A stretch of DNA of 64,000 nt, from NCBI GenBank assembly GCA_026874595.1, contig CM049311.1:72524453-72588452 (forward strand), in the 5' to 3' direction. Source of the stretch: Sipunculus nudus. Its lineage: Eukaryota; Annelida; Sipuncula; Golfingiida; Sipunculidae. This document shows, piece after piece, positions 49,096 to 59,814 of the stretch. How positions within the stretch are numbered: the first letter of the stretch is position 1; every line of letters begins with the position of its first letter. A program made the translations under genes and the position numbers. A model generated the notes under the pieces. That model made no database searches, had not been told where the DNA came from, and worked only from the letters and a program-made list of their open reading frames with translations.

Positions 49096-49098
49096 AAA

Positions 49099-51044
49099 CT
49101 AATTGTGTCGGAACAACAAGAATGCCCCCGCCTGGAGCATATTAGACATATTTGTTAAATTTTGTTAAATTTTTTAAGTTCAGGAGCTGTCATATGGTCA
49201 AAAAGTAGATCAACCAGGACTAAAATGCAAACTCAATCTGTAATGGGTCATTATGAAGCAACACACCAAACATCAGGCCAGTAGATGCAGGCTTTGTGAA
49301 AAAAGGTCCACACATGTGCATTTTTCATAAAAATTTCTATTTTTCATGAATATTTCTATGTTCAGGATCTGTCATATGGTCAAAAATAGGTAAACTAGGA
49401 CAAAACGCAAACTTGATATGTAAGTGGTCATTATGCACCAACAGACCAAAAAATAGGCCAGTATCTGTAAGCATTGCATTGTGAAACTAGAATATTAGCA
49501 AAAGCTGACAAAAAGTTATAAATTTAAATTAGAGAGGTATGTACCATGTTTCATAATAATCCATCAAATGCTTCCTGATAAATAAGCTCCTTAGTTTTTT
49601 TTCTATTCTAGGCTCTCTTACCTTGAAAAGATCACCCATCTTTGAACTTATGTAAGATTTTGTAAATATGCAATAGCATTGAAGAAATAAAGTTCCTGTG
49701 TTGAATACCTTTGGAGATATCCTGCACAAAAGGCCACAATTGAAAAGTCCGATAAAAATTCATTAAAACATTAGAAATTTTAGGTGGCCCCACTAAAACT
49801 GTGCAGCAGGTACAGACCATCAGTCCCAATACTGAGCCATAATAAGTTTTGTGAAAATCCACACAATGGTTCCTGAGATATAAGCTTCTTAGTGTTTTTC
49901 TATAATCAGCTCTAAAACAAAGAAAAATAGGTTGAGGTCACCCATCTTCGAACTTGACCAAGATTTTGTTGATATACAATCTTCACCGAAGAAATAAAAA
50001 TTCCTACAGCAAATCCTTTAAGAAATATCCTGCTCACAAGGCCAAAAGTGAAATTTCCAAAAAAAAATTCAAAACAAATCAGAAACTGCAGGTGGCACCA
50101 CCAAACTTGTGCAGCAGGTACAGACTATCAGTCCCAATGATCATATATAAGATTTATGAAAATCCACACCACAGTTCCTGAGATATAAGCTTCTGAGTGT
50201 GTTTCTATAATCAGCTCTGAAATGTAGAAAAAAGGGTCAAGGTCACCCATCTTTGAACTTGACCAAGCTTTTATCGATATACATCTTCACTGATGAAATA
50301 AAATTCCAGTGACCTTTTAGAGATATCCCGCTCACAAGGTAAATGTTAACGGACGCTGGACGGACAGATGCTGGACAGACAGACGGACGAACAGCTTGGG
50401 TGACGACAATAGTCCATCAGCCTATGGGCTGAGGGCTAAATAAGGCTATACATTTTTTTTTTTCATGAAATTTTTTTATGATCAGGAGCAGTCAAACAGT
50501 CAAAAATAGGTCAACCAGGACAAAATGCCAACTTGATCTGTAACTGGTCTTTATCTGCCTACACATAGAAAATCAGGGCAACATATGGATGCATTGCGAA
50601 AAAGAGTCTGTACATGTGTATTTGTCATGGAATTTCTATTTTTCATGATATTTTCTATGTTCAGAAGCCCTTAAATGGTCAAAATTAGGTCAACCAGGAC
50701 AAAACGCTAAATCCATCTGTAACTAATCATTATCTGCCTACACACCAAAAATCAGGCCAATATCTGCAGGACATCAACAATCAGGCCAATATCTGCAGGG
50801 ATAGCCAAAAAAGGTCTGTACATGTGTATTTGTCATGAAATTTCTGTTTTTCATGAAATTTTCTATGTTCAGAAGCAGTTAAACGGTCAAAAGTAGGTCA
50901 ACTGGGAAGAAACGCAATCTTGATCTGTAACTGGTCATTATCTGCCCACAAGAAGTCAATACAACTGTTTGATTTTGGAATGACGGAAGGACGGACATGG
51001 GTAAAACTATATGCCCTGGCCATTTTGTGGCAGGGACATAAAAA
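49099..51044 (-). mobile_element. Helentron-like family 6, copy 2, interrupted by family 7
   Basis: The left end is CTAATTGTGTCGGAAC, then AATGCCCCCGCC. The right end has a hairpin near 51013-51034 (CCCTGGCCA / TGGCAGGG), then ACATAAAAA. About 180-bp units match those of copy 1 (CTGTAACTGGTCATTATCTGC, ATCAGGCCAATATCTGCAGG). It is interrupted at 49487-50442; the two sides rejoin as GTGAAA plus a continuing unit. The net length without the insert is about 990 bp. Confidence 0.75.
49487..50442 (-). mobile_element. Helentron-like family 7, nested in family 6
   Basis: The left end is CTAGAATATTAGC; the right end has a hairpin at 50417-50432 (TCAGCC / GGCTGA), then GGGCTAAATAA, giving a short TTAGC / GCTAA inverted pair. 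The interior contains repeated modules of about 310 bp with GGTGGC.CCAC boxes near 49783 and 50091, GTGCAGCAGGTACAGAC, GGTTCCTGAGATATAAGCTTC and AAGGTCACCCATCTT. GGACGCTGGACGGACAGA precedes the right end. Both flanks are family-6 sequence, so the boundaries are firm. Confidence 0.75.
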
Positions 51045-51985
51045 TGTGTAATTTAAAGGATACATTCCCATTGTGACATCAACTAATTCATTATAAAAGG
51101 GCTACTGATGGTTGTTACTTTGGGCTTTTTCCTGTAGGTGGCCTCAGATTGGGTTGTTGTACTGTGACACCAGTGTGCACCATGACTCATGGTGGGGGTT
51201 TGATGTCTCCTTTTTCAATAGACATCCACAGTCCTGTATTTTCAGCTATCTGACAATAGAAAGTGTCTGACCAGTGTCAGAGAGCCTTAACACCTTGTTT
51301 GGAGGGCCCCACATAGGATTAATGTGGATGCAAATATTTTTGTCATTATTGACAGCACCTCATGGCCTACAGGAACCCTGTTACTTAAAATAAACTTGAC
51401 TAGAGCCTGGAGCTGTTTTAGCCACACAAATGCAGGTGGCTTGGACAAAAAGACGGCTGACTTTAGTAGTAAACCCTGTTTCGTGGCTCAACATGGCTTG
51501 CAAAATGACAGCTTGCTTAACTTAACCCATTTAACAATTTTGTGATTTAGATGAAAGCCAGGTATAGTTTTTCCTAGTGGTTTCATAAGCTAATGTGTGC
51601 ATACTTAAAAAATCATTTCCTATCAGCAACAAGAAACAAAAAATAACAAACCTGATCATTTGCTCCTTGCATTTTGAATGGTAAAATATTTATTTTTTTT
51701 TGGTATTAATTCTTTCTCAAGCCAAACTGAAAAAGTTGGCCCTCTTCAACTTAAGGATAAATTGGCTCCACCTCCTGATCAACACAGCTCGGCTTAATCT
51801 TAACTTGCTGGCGGAGGCGGCTCTTAACCAGACCAAACCTTAGATATGTTTTTGTACATTCTAACATGTGCATTTATTGTTCAAGACAAATATGTTTTTA
51901 CTTATTGGTAAATTCCCTGTTTGTTTGTTGAATTTCTGACCACATGAACATAAGCATCAGAAATGCTTAAGTATTCCAAGATGCA
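51045..51985. other. unique DNA
   Basis: A 73-codon frame at 51324-51545 has no recognised domain or start context. No other feature. Confidence 0.4.
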
Positions 51986-51989
51986 TAAG

Positions 51990-53800
51990 TGAACAAAACT
52001 AAAACATATTGTACGGACATGCAAAATTTCAGGTGGATATGTCAAACCACTCCTTAAATAATTGCATAAATGTGTTTTATGAATACATAACTGTAAGCAG
52101 TGCCACCACTCTTATATATGAGTAAGCTATCAATGTTAGAAGGACATGCAAAATTTCAGGCCACTACATTGAATGACTCCTGAGATATGTGCAACTTTCA
52201 TTGAAAACAGACCTACAAATGGAAGCCAGATGAAACTGATTGAAGGTGGCACTACTCATCTTGTATACAAGATAAAACATTCCAAGATCTATGGACATCT
52301 ATGCAAATTTTCGGGCAGACACTTCAAACCACTTGTGAGATAAATGCCTGGATGTATTCTATAAAGACATGTTTGTAGGATGAGATATCTACCCAAGATG
52401 AATTAACAAGCACCAACTCAGGCCAATACCACAACCACTCCAGAGATATGTCATCTTCACCCAAAACAGATAAAAATGTTAAAAAATCATGAAAAATGAT
52501 TGAAGGTGGCACCAACATTCTTGTACACAAGATAAAAAAATCGAAGTTCTATGGACATGTAAAAATTACAGGCTAATACATTGAACCATTCCTTCAACTA
52601 GACATTTCTTGGCACCGCTGGTGCCATAGTATCGCCAGACAAATGAGGGGGTATTCAAAGACGCAAAAAAACAAAAAAAAGGACAACAGGTGGCGCGACC
52701 TATCTTCTGCAAAAGACAAAACTATCCAAGATCTTACGTCAACTTGATTTTTGGACCAATCCATGCATCCCTTTTTAAGATATTCATGATTTTATGTGAT
52801 TTTCACCATATATGGTAATATTCAAGGTCAAAGCCACTCTCAAAGGAAAGGTCATGACCCCAATTTTAATATGCATCATCCCATAACCCATACCTATGTA
52901 CATGCATAATATTAAAGAAATCTGTCTATCAGTTTTTGACTTGTGATGCTAAAAGTACTGTCAAGTGGCAATGATGGGGGTATTAAACGGCACAAAAACA
53001 AGAAAAGGACACTAGGTGGCACCACCAGTTTACGGTACATGACATCACTATCCAAGATCTTTGTCCAACTTGATTTTTGGATAAATCCATGAAAGATTTC
53101 TTGAGATATTCAAGAATTTGTGTAATTTCCCCAAAAATGGATCTATTCAAGGTCAAGGTCACTCTCCTAGTTGAGGTCATGACCCCATTTTGAATAGGCT
53201 TGGTCCTCTCACCTATATCTATAAATGTGTCAAGTTTGAAAAAGATCCTTGTAATATTTTTTGAGTTATTGTGTCCAAAAGAAATCTCTGTGGCGGTGGC
53301 AGCGCAACCGTGCCTAAACCATAGTATCTCCAGACTATGTCTGGCGATACAATAAATGCTTGAATGTATTCCACAATTACATAATTTCAGGTGGCTCCAT
53401 TAGTCTCATGCACAAGCAATCTATCCAAGATGGATGAACATGCTACATTTCAAGCCAAATTCTGGATTACTCCTGTGAAAAAAGCATCAGTGTATCCTAC
53501 AAAAATGGACAGTAGGTGTTGCCACCTGTCTGGTCGCGGACAAAGCTATCCAAGATGGATAAACATGCAACATTTCAGGTTGATACATTCATCAACTCAA
53601 AAGTTATGTGCAATTTTACCCCAAAACAGATTTATGGATGGAAGCTACATAACAAGTGACCCATGGGTCATGACACTCGATGAGATTCGCCAAAAGAAAT
53701 TTTATCATCTGAATGGTAGTATATTTCCATTCAACTGAAGCATCAAACAGATTAACCAACAGGACAAGATTGTGACTGTATTCATATATCTCAAAAAATT
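51990..53800. mobile_element. family 8 box-module array, interrupted by family 3
   Basis: Repeated modules of 130-150 bp of the form: GGTGGC-like box, TCTTGTATACAAGAT, AAA.CATTCCAAGATCTATGGACAT (interrupted), GCAAAATTTCAGG, then CCACTCCTGAGATAT. Modules begin near 52094, 52245, 52505, 53390 and 53516. The array has no recognisable ends of its own here. It is split by the family-3 element at 52598-53355; rejoining the flanks restores a module. Confidence 0.55.
52598..53355 (-). mobile_element. Helentron-like family 3, nested in family 8
   Basis: The left end is CTAGACATTTCT, then the perfect hairpin TGGCACCGCTGGTGCCA (52610-52626) and the subTIR GTATCGCCAGAC (52629-52640). The right end has a hairpin with GTATCTCCAGAC (53324-53335) and the inverted subTIR GTCTGGCGATAC (53339-53350), then AATAAA. 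Two interior modules begin with GGTGGCGCGACC (52689) and GGTGGCACCACC (53014). About 758 bp, no coding capacity. Its terminal design is the same as family 2 but with a different subTIR. Confidence 0.8.
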
Positions 53801-53824
53801 AAAAAAATGCATAAACTTTAAAAA

Positions 53825-55855
53825 AAATACAGGTGGTTCCACCAGTCTGCAGAAACTAATAAAAACACTTAATGGTTAATATCCATGCAAAGAATCGTGG
53901 TCACGATCTCTGCATTAGTTGTTGTTCAGATAGTTCAGTTTTTGTATCAAATTTTCCCTTATGCTGAGGGATACTTTGGAGACCTATAGCTTGAAGGATA
54001 TGGGTAACAGAGACCTAATTTCAGGTTTCCACAGACTCTTTTCATGGGCCGCCTTGCATGACAAGAATGGAGATTCTAGGTCCTGTTGTTACAATTTGTG
54101 CCACATTAAAGATGACAGCATCCTTAAAGGTCTCAAAAATAGAGAAAACAATTCGTAAAAAAACCCGAACAAATACAGGTGGTGCCACCAGTCTGCAGAA
54201 ACTGATGAAACACTCAATAATCAATATCCATGCAAAAAATCATGGTGATCTCTGCATTAGTTGTGTAAATACTTCAGCTTTTGTATCAATTTTTCCATTA
54301 TTCTGAGCTGTACTTTGGAGTGCCATAGCTCAAAGGATATAGGTAACAGAGACCTAATTTCAGGTTTCCATGGAGACTTTTTATGGGTCTCCCTGTGTTT
54401 CAAGATTGAAGATTCTAGGTCCAGTCGTTATGATTTGTACCCTGTTGACAGATAACTACATCCTTAAAGGTCTCAAAAATAGAGAAAAAAAATTGTAAAA
54501 ATTTGAAAAAAAAGGTGGCACCACCAGTCTGCAGGAACTGATGGAACACCTCTTGATCGATATGTATGCCAAAAATCAGGACCATCAATGTTTATTTATT
54601 GAGATCTTGCAGTTTGTTTTTATCAAATTTTCCATTATTCTTGGGGGTAATTGGGAGCCCCACAGCTCAAAGGATATGGGTAACAGAGACCTAATTTCTG
54701 GTCTCCATGGAGACTTTTCATAGGTCTCTCACTGTGTGAGGAATGAACATTCTAGGTCCAGTCTTTACAATTTGTGCCCTGTTCACATTTTTAAAGGTCT
54801 CAAAAATAGAGAAAACAATTTGTAAAAAAATCGAAAAATACAGGTGCCACCACCAGTCTGCAGACACTGACGAAACATCTCATGATCAATATGTAATCAA
54901 AAAATAATGACCATCAGTGATGTAGTTAATGAGATATTGAAGTTTTTGTATGAAACTTTTGACTATTCTGGGGGGGTAATTTGGGGCCCTATGGCTCAAA
55001 GGATATTGGTAACAGAGACCTAATTTCTGGTTTCCACAGAGACTTTTCATAGGTCTCTCAGTGTGTCAAATATTAAGATTCTAGGTCCAGTCTTTCCTAT
55101 TTGTTCCCTGTTAACAGTTGTTCACATTTTTAAAGGTCTCAAAAATAGAGAAAAAAATTCGTAAAAAATGAAAAAATACAGGTGGCGCCACCAGTCTGCA
55201 GGAACTCATTATATTTCTAATGATCAATATGTATGCAAAAAATCATGACCATCTGTGATGTAGTTAATGAGATATTGAAGTTTTTGTATGAAATTTTTGA
55301 CTATTCTGGGGGGTACTTTGGGGCCCCATAGCTCAAAGAATATGGGTAACAGAGACCTAATTTCTGATTTCCATGGAGACTTTTTTTAGGTCTCTCAGTT
55401 TGTCAAGAATTAAGATTCTAGATCCAGTCTTTATAAATTGTGCCCTGTTAACAGATGTTCACATTTTTAAAGGTCTCAAAAATAGAGAAAAAAATTTGTA
55501 AAAAATTAAATAAAAACAGGTGGTGCCACCAGTCTTCAGGAACTGATGAAACTTATCATGATAAATATGTATTCAAAAAATCATAACCATCAGTGATGTA
55601 GTTAATGAGATACTGAAGTTTTTTGTATGAAATTTTTGAATGTTATGGGGGGGGGTAATTAGGGGCCCCATAGCTCGAAAGATATGGGTAACAGAGACCT
55701 GATTTCAGGTTTCCAAGGAGATTTTTCATGGACCTCTAAGAATTTAAAGTTACAAGATTCTAGGTCCAGTGGTTACAATTTGTGCCATGTTAATGGACAG
55801 ACGACGGACAAAGAGTGATCGCTATAGCTCAGATGACTTACAGTCAGCTGAGCTA
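53825..55855 (-). mobile_element. family 4 tandem array
   Basis: Six units of about 337 bp; boxes of the type AGGTGG.GCCACCAGTCTGC lie at 53831, 54177, 54513, 54842, 55180 and 55518. Each unit also has ATGCAAAAAATCATGACCATC-type sequence, a GAGATATTGAAGTTTTTGTA block, GGATATGGGTAACAGAGACC, GATTCTAGGTCCAGTC and an A-rich end. The right terminus is the nested hairpin 55825-55855 followed by AAAA. A left terminus with CTAG was not found. Confidence 0.65.
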
Positions 55856-57365
55856 AAAACAATTGTAGGTAGTGCCACCAGGCTTGTATAGTAGATTAAG
55901 GTGTCAAAGACTTATAGACATGCAAAATTTCAGGACTATTAATCTAAATGCTTATGAGATAAATGTATGGATGAATTCTATGAATATGTGATTGTAGGTA
56001 GTACCACCTGTCATGTACTGAAAGCTATCCAGTACAGATTGACATGCCAATACATTGAACCACTTTTGAGATATAGGAGTGATTTTCACCCAAGGCAAAT
56101 GCACAGATGGAGGCAACAGAAAACAATAGCAGATGGTGCCACCAGTCATATATGGAGTCATATTAGATGGAGGTATCCAACATCTATGGACATACACAAT
56201 TTCATCCCAATACACTGCACCACTCCTGAGATATGGGCTAGTATTATCACTAAATAATAGGCTTACTAATGGCCACAAGACCAACTTCAGCTTTCTATGG
56301 CTCTACCAAATATCAATGAACCAAATCTGTTCTTATACAATTGAAAGACCCCTACCCTTGGATAATGATTGTAAAAAATTAAACCATTCAGCTTGACAGT
56401 TTCATCATAAAACATTTTTAAGTTGAAAGAGGGTAAAATTACAAGGTTTTTGCCAATAAAAAACGGGTTGATGTAGGTGGCCCTTCAAAAACTGCAATTT
56501 AAAATATGATTCATGTGACCAACATTAGCACAAAACTTGGTGATGCTAGCTCCTGTCGATTCTGAGACTGTTATGTTAGTATGCTTTCTTGCCACAATGA
56601 CTAAGTTCAAATTCCTGTAACTCAGCCAAAATTCATCAAACCTAAACCATTTGAACAAACTTGAGAGAGCTCCTCTCTGGAATAATTTCTTTGAAATATT
56701 GAACAATTTGGCTGAATGATTTCAGGTAGAAGATTTTCAAAGGTTATAAAGCTTTTCCCCCTATAATGTAAGTTGATGCAGGTGGCGCCACAAGATAGCT
56801 CAATCCCACAACATCTGATATGTGACTGATTTTTGCATAAAGTTTGGGGATGCTAGCTCCTGCTATTCTTGAGAAGTTATGGGTTTATGTACTGATGACT
56901 AATGACCCCTTTACAAAAAAAAATAGATGCAGGTGGCGCCACCAATGCCTCAGCCATTTCTGAAATTGTAATTTCAGTATGCTTTTTTGAAGAAATGATT
57001 AAGTCCAGCTTCCTTTAACTCGGCAAAAAATCACAGAACTGGAACCTATCGAACAAACTTGAGAAAGATTGATTCAAGGATTATTTCTGTGAAATACTGA
57101 ACAATTTGGCTGGACAGTTTCAGAGAAGAAGATTTTAAAAGTTTTTTTTAACCTTTTCCCCCTGTTTAAAAGTCTAGGTAAATGCAGATAGCAAAAAAAA
57201 AAAAATAAACAGATTCCGATACAGAGTTTATTTAGATGACTGAGTTTCTGCATAAAATTTTGTGATGCTAGCTCCTGCTGTTTTTGAGATAGTATGGGTT
57301 AACGTACGGAAAACAGACAACGGACCACACCACACCATCACATAAGCTCATAGTTTTGCTAAAAA
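55856..57365 (-). mobile_element. family 8 modules joined to a family 1 5' half
   Basis: 55856-56250 has three box modules (near 55866, 55998, 56133; spacing 132-135 bp). From about 56260 the sequence follows the right half of family 1, with GGTGGCGCCAC boxes near 56781 and 56932, ACAATTTGGCTGGACAGTTTC and a final GCTCATAGTTTTGCTAAAAA (shortened here), a decayed CACAGGTTCGC end. The family-1 left terminus is missing. Confidence 0.55.
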
Positions 57366-57577
57366 TTGTACACTATGTAAAAAAGATTGCAGGTAGTGAT
57401 CACCAATCTTTGTAAGGGACAAGATCACATGTGACCCAATTCATGTGCCAGGTTTCAGAGAGATCATAGTAGGTCCAGGGGTCTCAGAGGAGTTCCCTGA
57501 AAACCAGGTAGCGGTGGGAGTGGAACTAGGCTGAAAACATGGTACATGCAAAACTGTTTTGGCAGATACAATAAGAT
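57366..57577 (-). mobile_element. family 2-related 5' fragment
   Basis: Contains the GTCTCAGAGGAGTTCCCTGAAAA block, a GGTAGCGGTGGGAGTGG stretch equivalent to the (GCG)n region, and a terminal hairpin, GTACATGCAAAAC / GTTTTGGCAGATAC (57542-57569), then AATAAG. Directly abuts the family-1 end at 57365. Confidence 0.6.
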
Positions 57578-58124
57578 AAACAATTAATAATAAAATGTTT
57601 TGAAAAACTGAGGGAAAAAATGCTTGTTCTTAGTTAATTGTAAAAATCTGTGCAAAAATTGTTTCTTTCATTGAAGTATGCTCAAAGAAGGAAACCTGCT
57701 TTAAAATGTCATATTTTTATTCTTAATGCAATTTACTTTTGCGACATGATCATAGATCATTTTTTTTCTGCACTTCCCACTCTTTCTTATTTCACATGTA
57801 TTTAATTAACTTTCAGTTAATTACATCAATTCAGATGGCATACAAATGTTGTTTTCTATTTGATGTGATCTGACAAATAGACAACCACGTGTGGTATATA
57901 AATATAACGGTCATGGAATGTGTGGTGTATATATAGCAGTCATGGAAGAGGACCACTTCCTTCCTCAATAAAATAGATATGTTTTTATTGTAATTACATT
58001 AACTTAAAGCACCTTAATCATAAACTAATTCAGGTAAATGTCTGGTAAAGACTGGTGTTATTTTCTTGACAGGTGTTCAGTCTAAATTAACACAAATTCT
58101 ATGGCCAGTGGTTAATCAATAAAC
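57578..58124. other. unique DNA
   Basis: AT-rich; contains the E-box/TATA duplication listed separately. No gene supported. Confidence 0.4.
57885..57960 (+). promoter_or_regulatory. E-box and duplicated TATA-like motif
   Basis: A symmetrical E-box, CCACGTGTGG (CACGTG at 57886-57891), is followed at once by TATATAAATATA; a second, imperfect copy of the roughly 31-bp unit gives GTGTGGTGTATATATAG. It could be core-promoter-like or simply a small tandem duplication. No downstream coding exon was identified. Confidence 0.2.
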
Positions 58125-58221
58125 ATCAGTGATATCCATGTTTTCTGGTGCATTTTTTTAAAGCTCCAAGCCAAGGGGTTACCTTTAGTTTATAAAGGTC
58201 AGATAGGTGAATTGGCCCCTT
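58125..58221 (-). mobile_element. fragment of the 60.0-kb MITE family, inverted
   Basis: The reverse complement reads AAGGGGCCAATTCACCTATC, followed by a TGACCTTTATAAACTAAAGGTAA-type block and a CAGAAAACATGGATATCACTG block, in the same order as 60003-60085. The outer end is followed by TA (58222-58223). The far end is missing. Confidence 0.65.
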
Positions 58222-58325
58222 TAAAGGTTGAGGAATGTTAGCAAATTTGCAAGCAATCTACTTGGAAATTCCATATATTCCAAAGAAAATACCCCAGAAT
58301 TCATCATTTTGACTACATAATTTGT

Positions 58326-58370
58326 CCCCCCCCCCCCCTCCCCCCCCCCCCCACCTCTCTCTCTCTCAGC
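58326..58370 (+). repeat. poly(C) with a (CT)n tail
   Basis: C13-T-C13 followed by ACCTCTCTCTCTCTCTC. Confidence 0.95.
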
Positions 58371-58429
58371 CCTGAACACCAGCTGCTTGTGCATTTGTGG
58401 TATCATCAACATGTGACAATTTCAATTAG

Positions 58430-59580
58430 TCTTAATTGATCAAATTATCTTCATCACAGGGGTTATATCATGTCAACTGCTGTTGCAGAAGTTGTATGAG
58501 TGTAACTGTGTAAGGCCTTAGGACAGGAAAGTGTGCCTTCGTGTCCGAACTATTCGGTCATGAGGCACTTCCGATTTTTAATCCACGTGGCATGGCGGCA
58601 TGGTCCTGTATGTGTTAATCTTTAATCCGTTATATATACACAGACAAGAACTTCAGGGCACGGATGTCCGTCTCCGCGCGCCATGCACCAGCGAAACTTA
58701 CAAGTTACAACATTTTGCATTTTGTTTGAAGCAATGTAGTAAAACTGATTAAAATTGTACTTACTATGTAATACACGTTTTTGAAAACTCGAAGTCTTGT
58801 TGATTTGTTTTTCGATTTCTTCTGTTGTCAACGCTGTGTCTCAGCCGCGGCTCATTTGTTGGAAACTTTGTTCTACTTGACGCGAGTAAAATGAAGTACT
58901 CTCCTGCCATCTAGGGGACGGAACTAGAATCAAAACGCAAAGCATCCAAAATTTGTCAGGCCACGCACACAAAAAATGTTTTTACTGACTCGTGGGAACA
59001 AAAAACCGTACTGCAAGCGTGCGGTTCTTTTTATTTATTAATTTTCATCATTAACCATTCAAGACACAAGGCGTGGAATTTCGCAAGTCGAAAGGGAAAA
59101 TATAAATATATATGCATCGACAGAAAATTTAGTTAATCTGTTCTGACAAGTGCACAATACCGTAGACATGGTCTTTAAACATATATATCCAAGAAAAACC
59201 GGAGCGGCTAATCGGTATAGAACAATTAATTCCCATATGTTGCACTGGTGTTGGCTCTATTATTACATTATTATACGTTTATTATTCCTCTTCCACTTTA
59301 CTTCTTACTTTCATTATAAAACTAGAAAGCACTCAAAGAGCGCTCATCTCCGCCATTTCCCGGATCCACAAAAAAAAACCGAAACGCTCCAAAGTGTAAC
59401 AGTTTGTTTCCTGGTTTTGTCCCATCTTTCAACAATATTTCATTTGACTTTATTGAGAACGTTTGAAGCTGCTATGTGTGCATAAACACGCAACAACTGC
59501 TTACATATAGAGTCCTCGAAAGTATCTTCATGCACACTGAAGATTGCTAATGGATCGAATAATTCACCAACCCGTTTCAG
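58430..59580. other. CpG-bearing unique DNA; possible leader exon on minus strand
   Basis: The stretch 58540-59100 is GC-richer than its surroundings and repeat-free by eye. On the minus strand a frame running through EEIEKQINKTSSFQKRVLH meets ATA|GTAAGTA, a good donor with the exon edge at 58765. There is no ATG in that frame and an in-frame TGA lies upstream, so at most it is a non-coding leader. An ETS-like GCACTTCCG lies at 58565-58573. A 105-codon frame at 59168-59485 on the plus strand is hydrophobic and repetitive in composition, with no recognised family. Confidence 0.25.
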
Positions 59581-59585
59581 GTGAG

Positions 59586-59601
59586 CCCCCCCCCCCCCCC
59601 C
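59586..59601 (+). repeat. poly(C) tract, 16 C
   Basis: An uninterrupted run of 16 C. Confidence 0.95.
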
Positions 59602-59814
59602 GTTTAAAAAATAAAAATAACAATGAAAAACAGCCGCTTATACCCATAATAAGTTCCATTCGCAATGGAATGGAATAATTGGAATGAAACATGTTGTGAT
59701 TACTCATACTGCCTCCCTCATGCATTTGATCGATGTCAAATCACCCCTAAGGGACCGCATCAATGTATACAACGAAAACGTGAGTAAAGATAGCGCAAAC
59801 AGTATTATCCACGA

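Noticed and set aside
58905-58925. CTCF-like stretch CCATCTAGGGGACG
   Set aside because: Too many mismatches from the CTCF core to claim without binding data.
59168-59485. 105-codon ATG frame on the plus strand
   Set aside because: Hydrophobic, H/Y/F/L-rich composition typical of chance frames in AT-rich DNA; no domain, no splice signals clearly attached.
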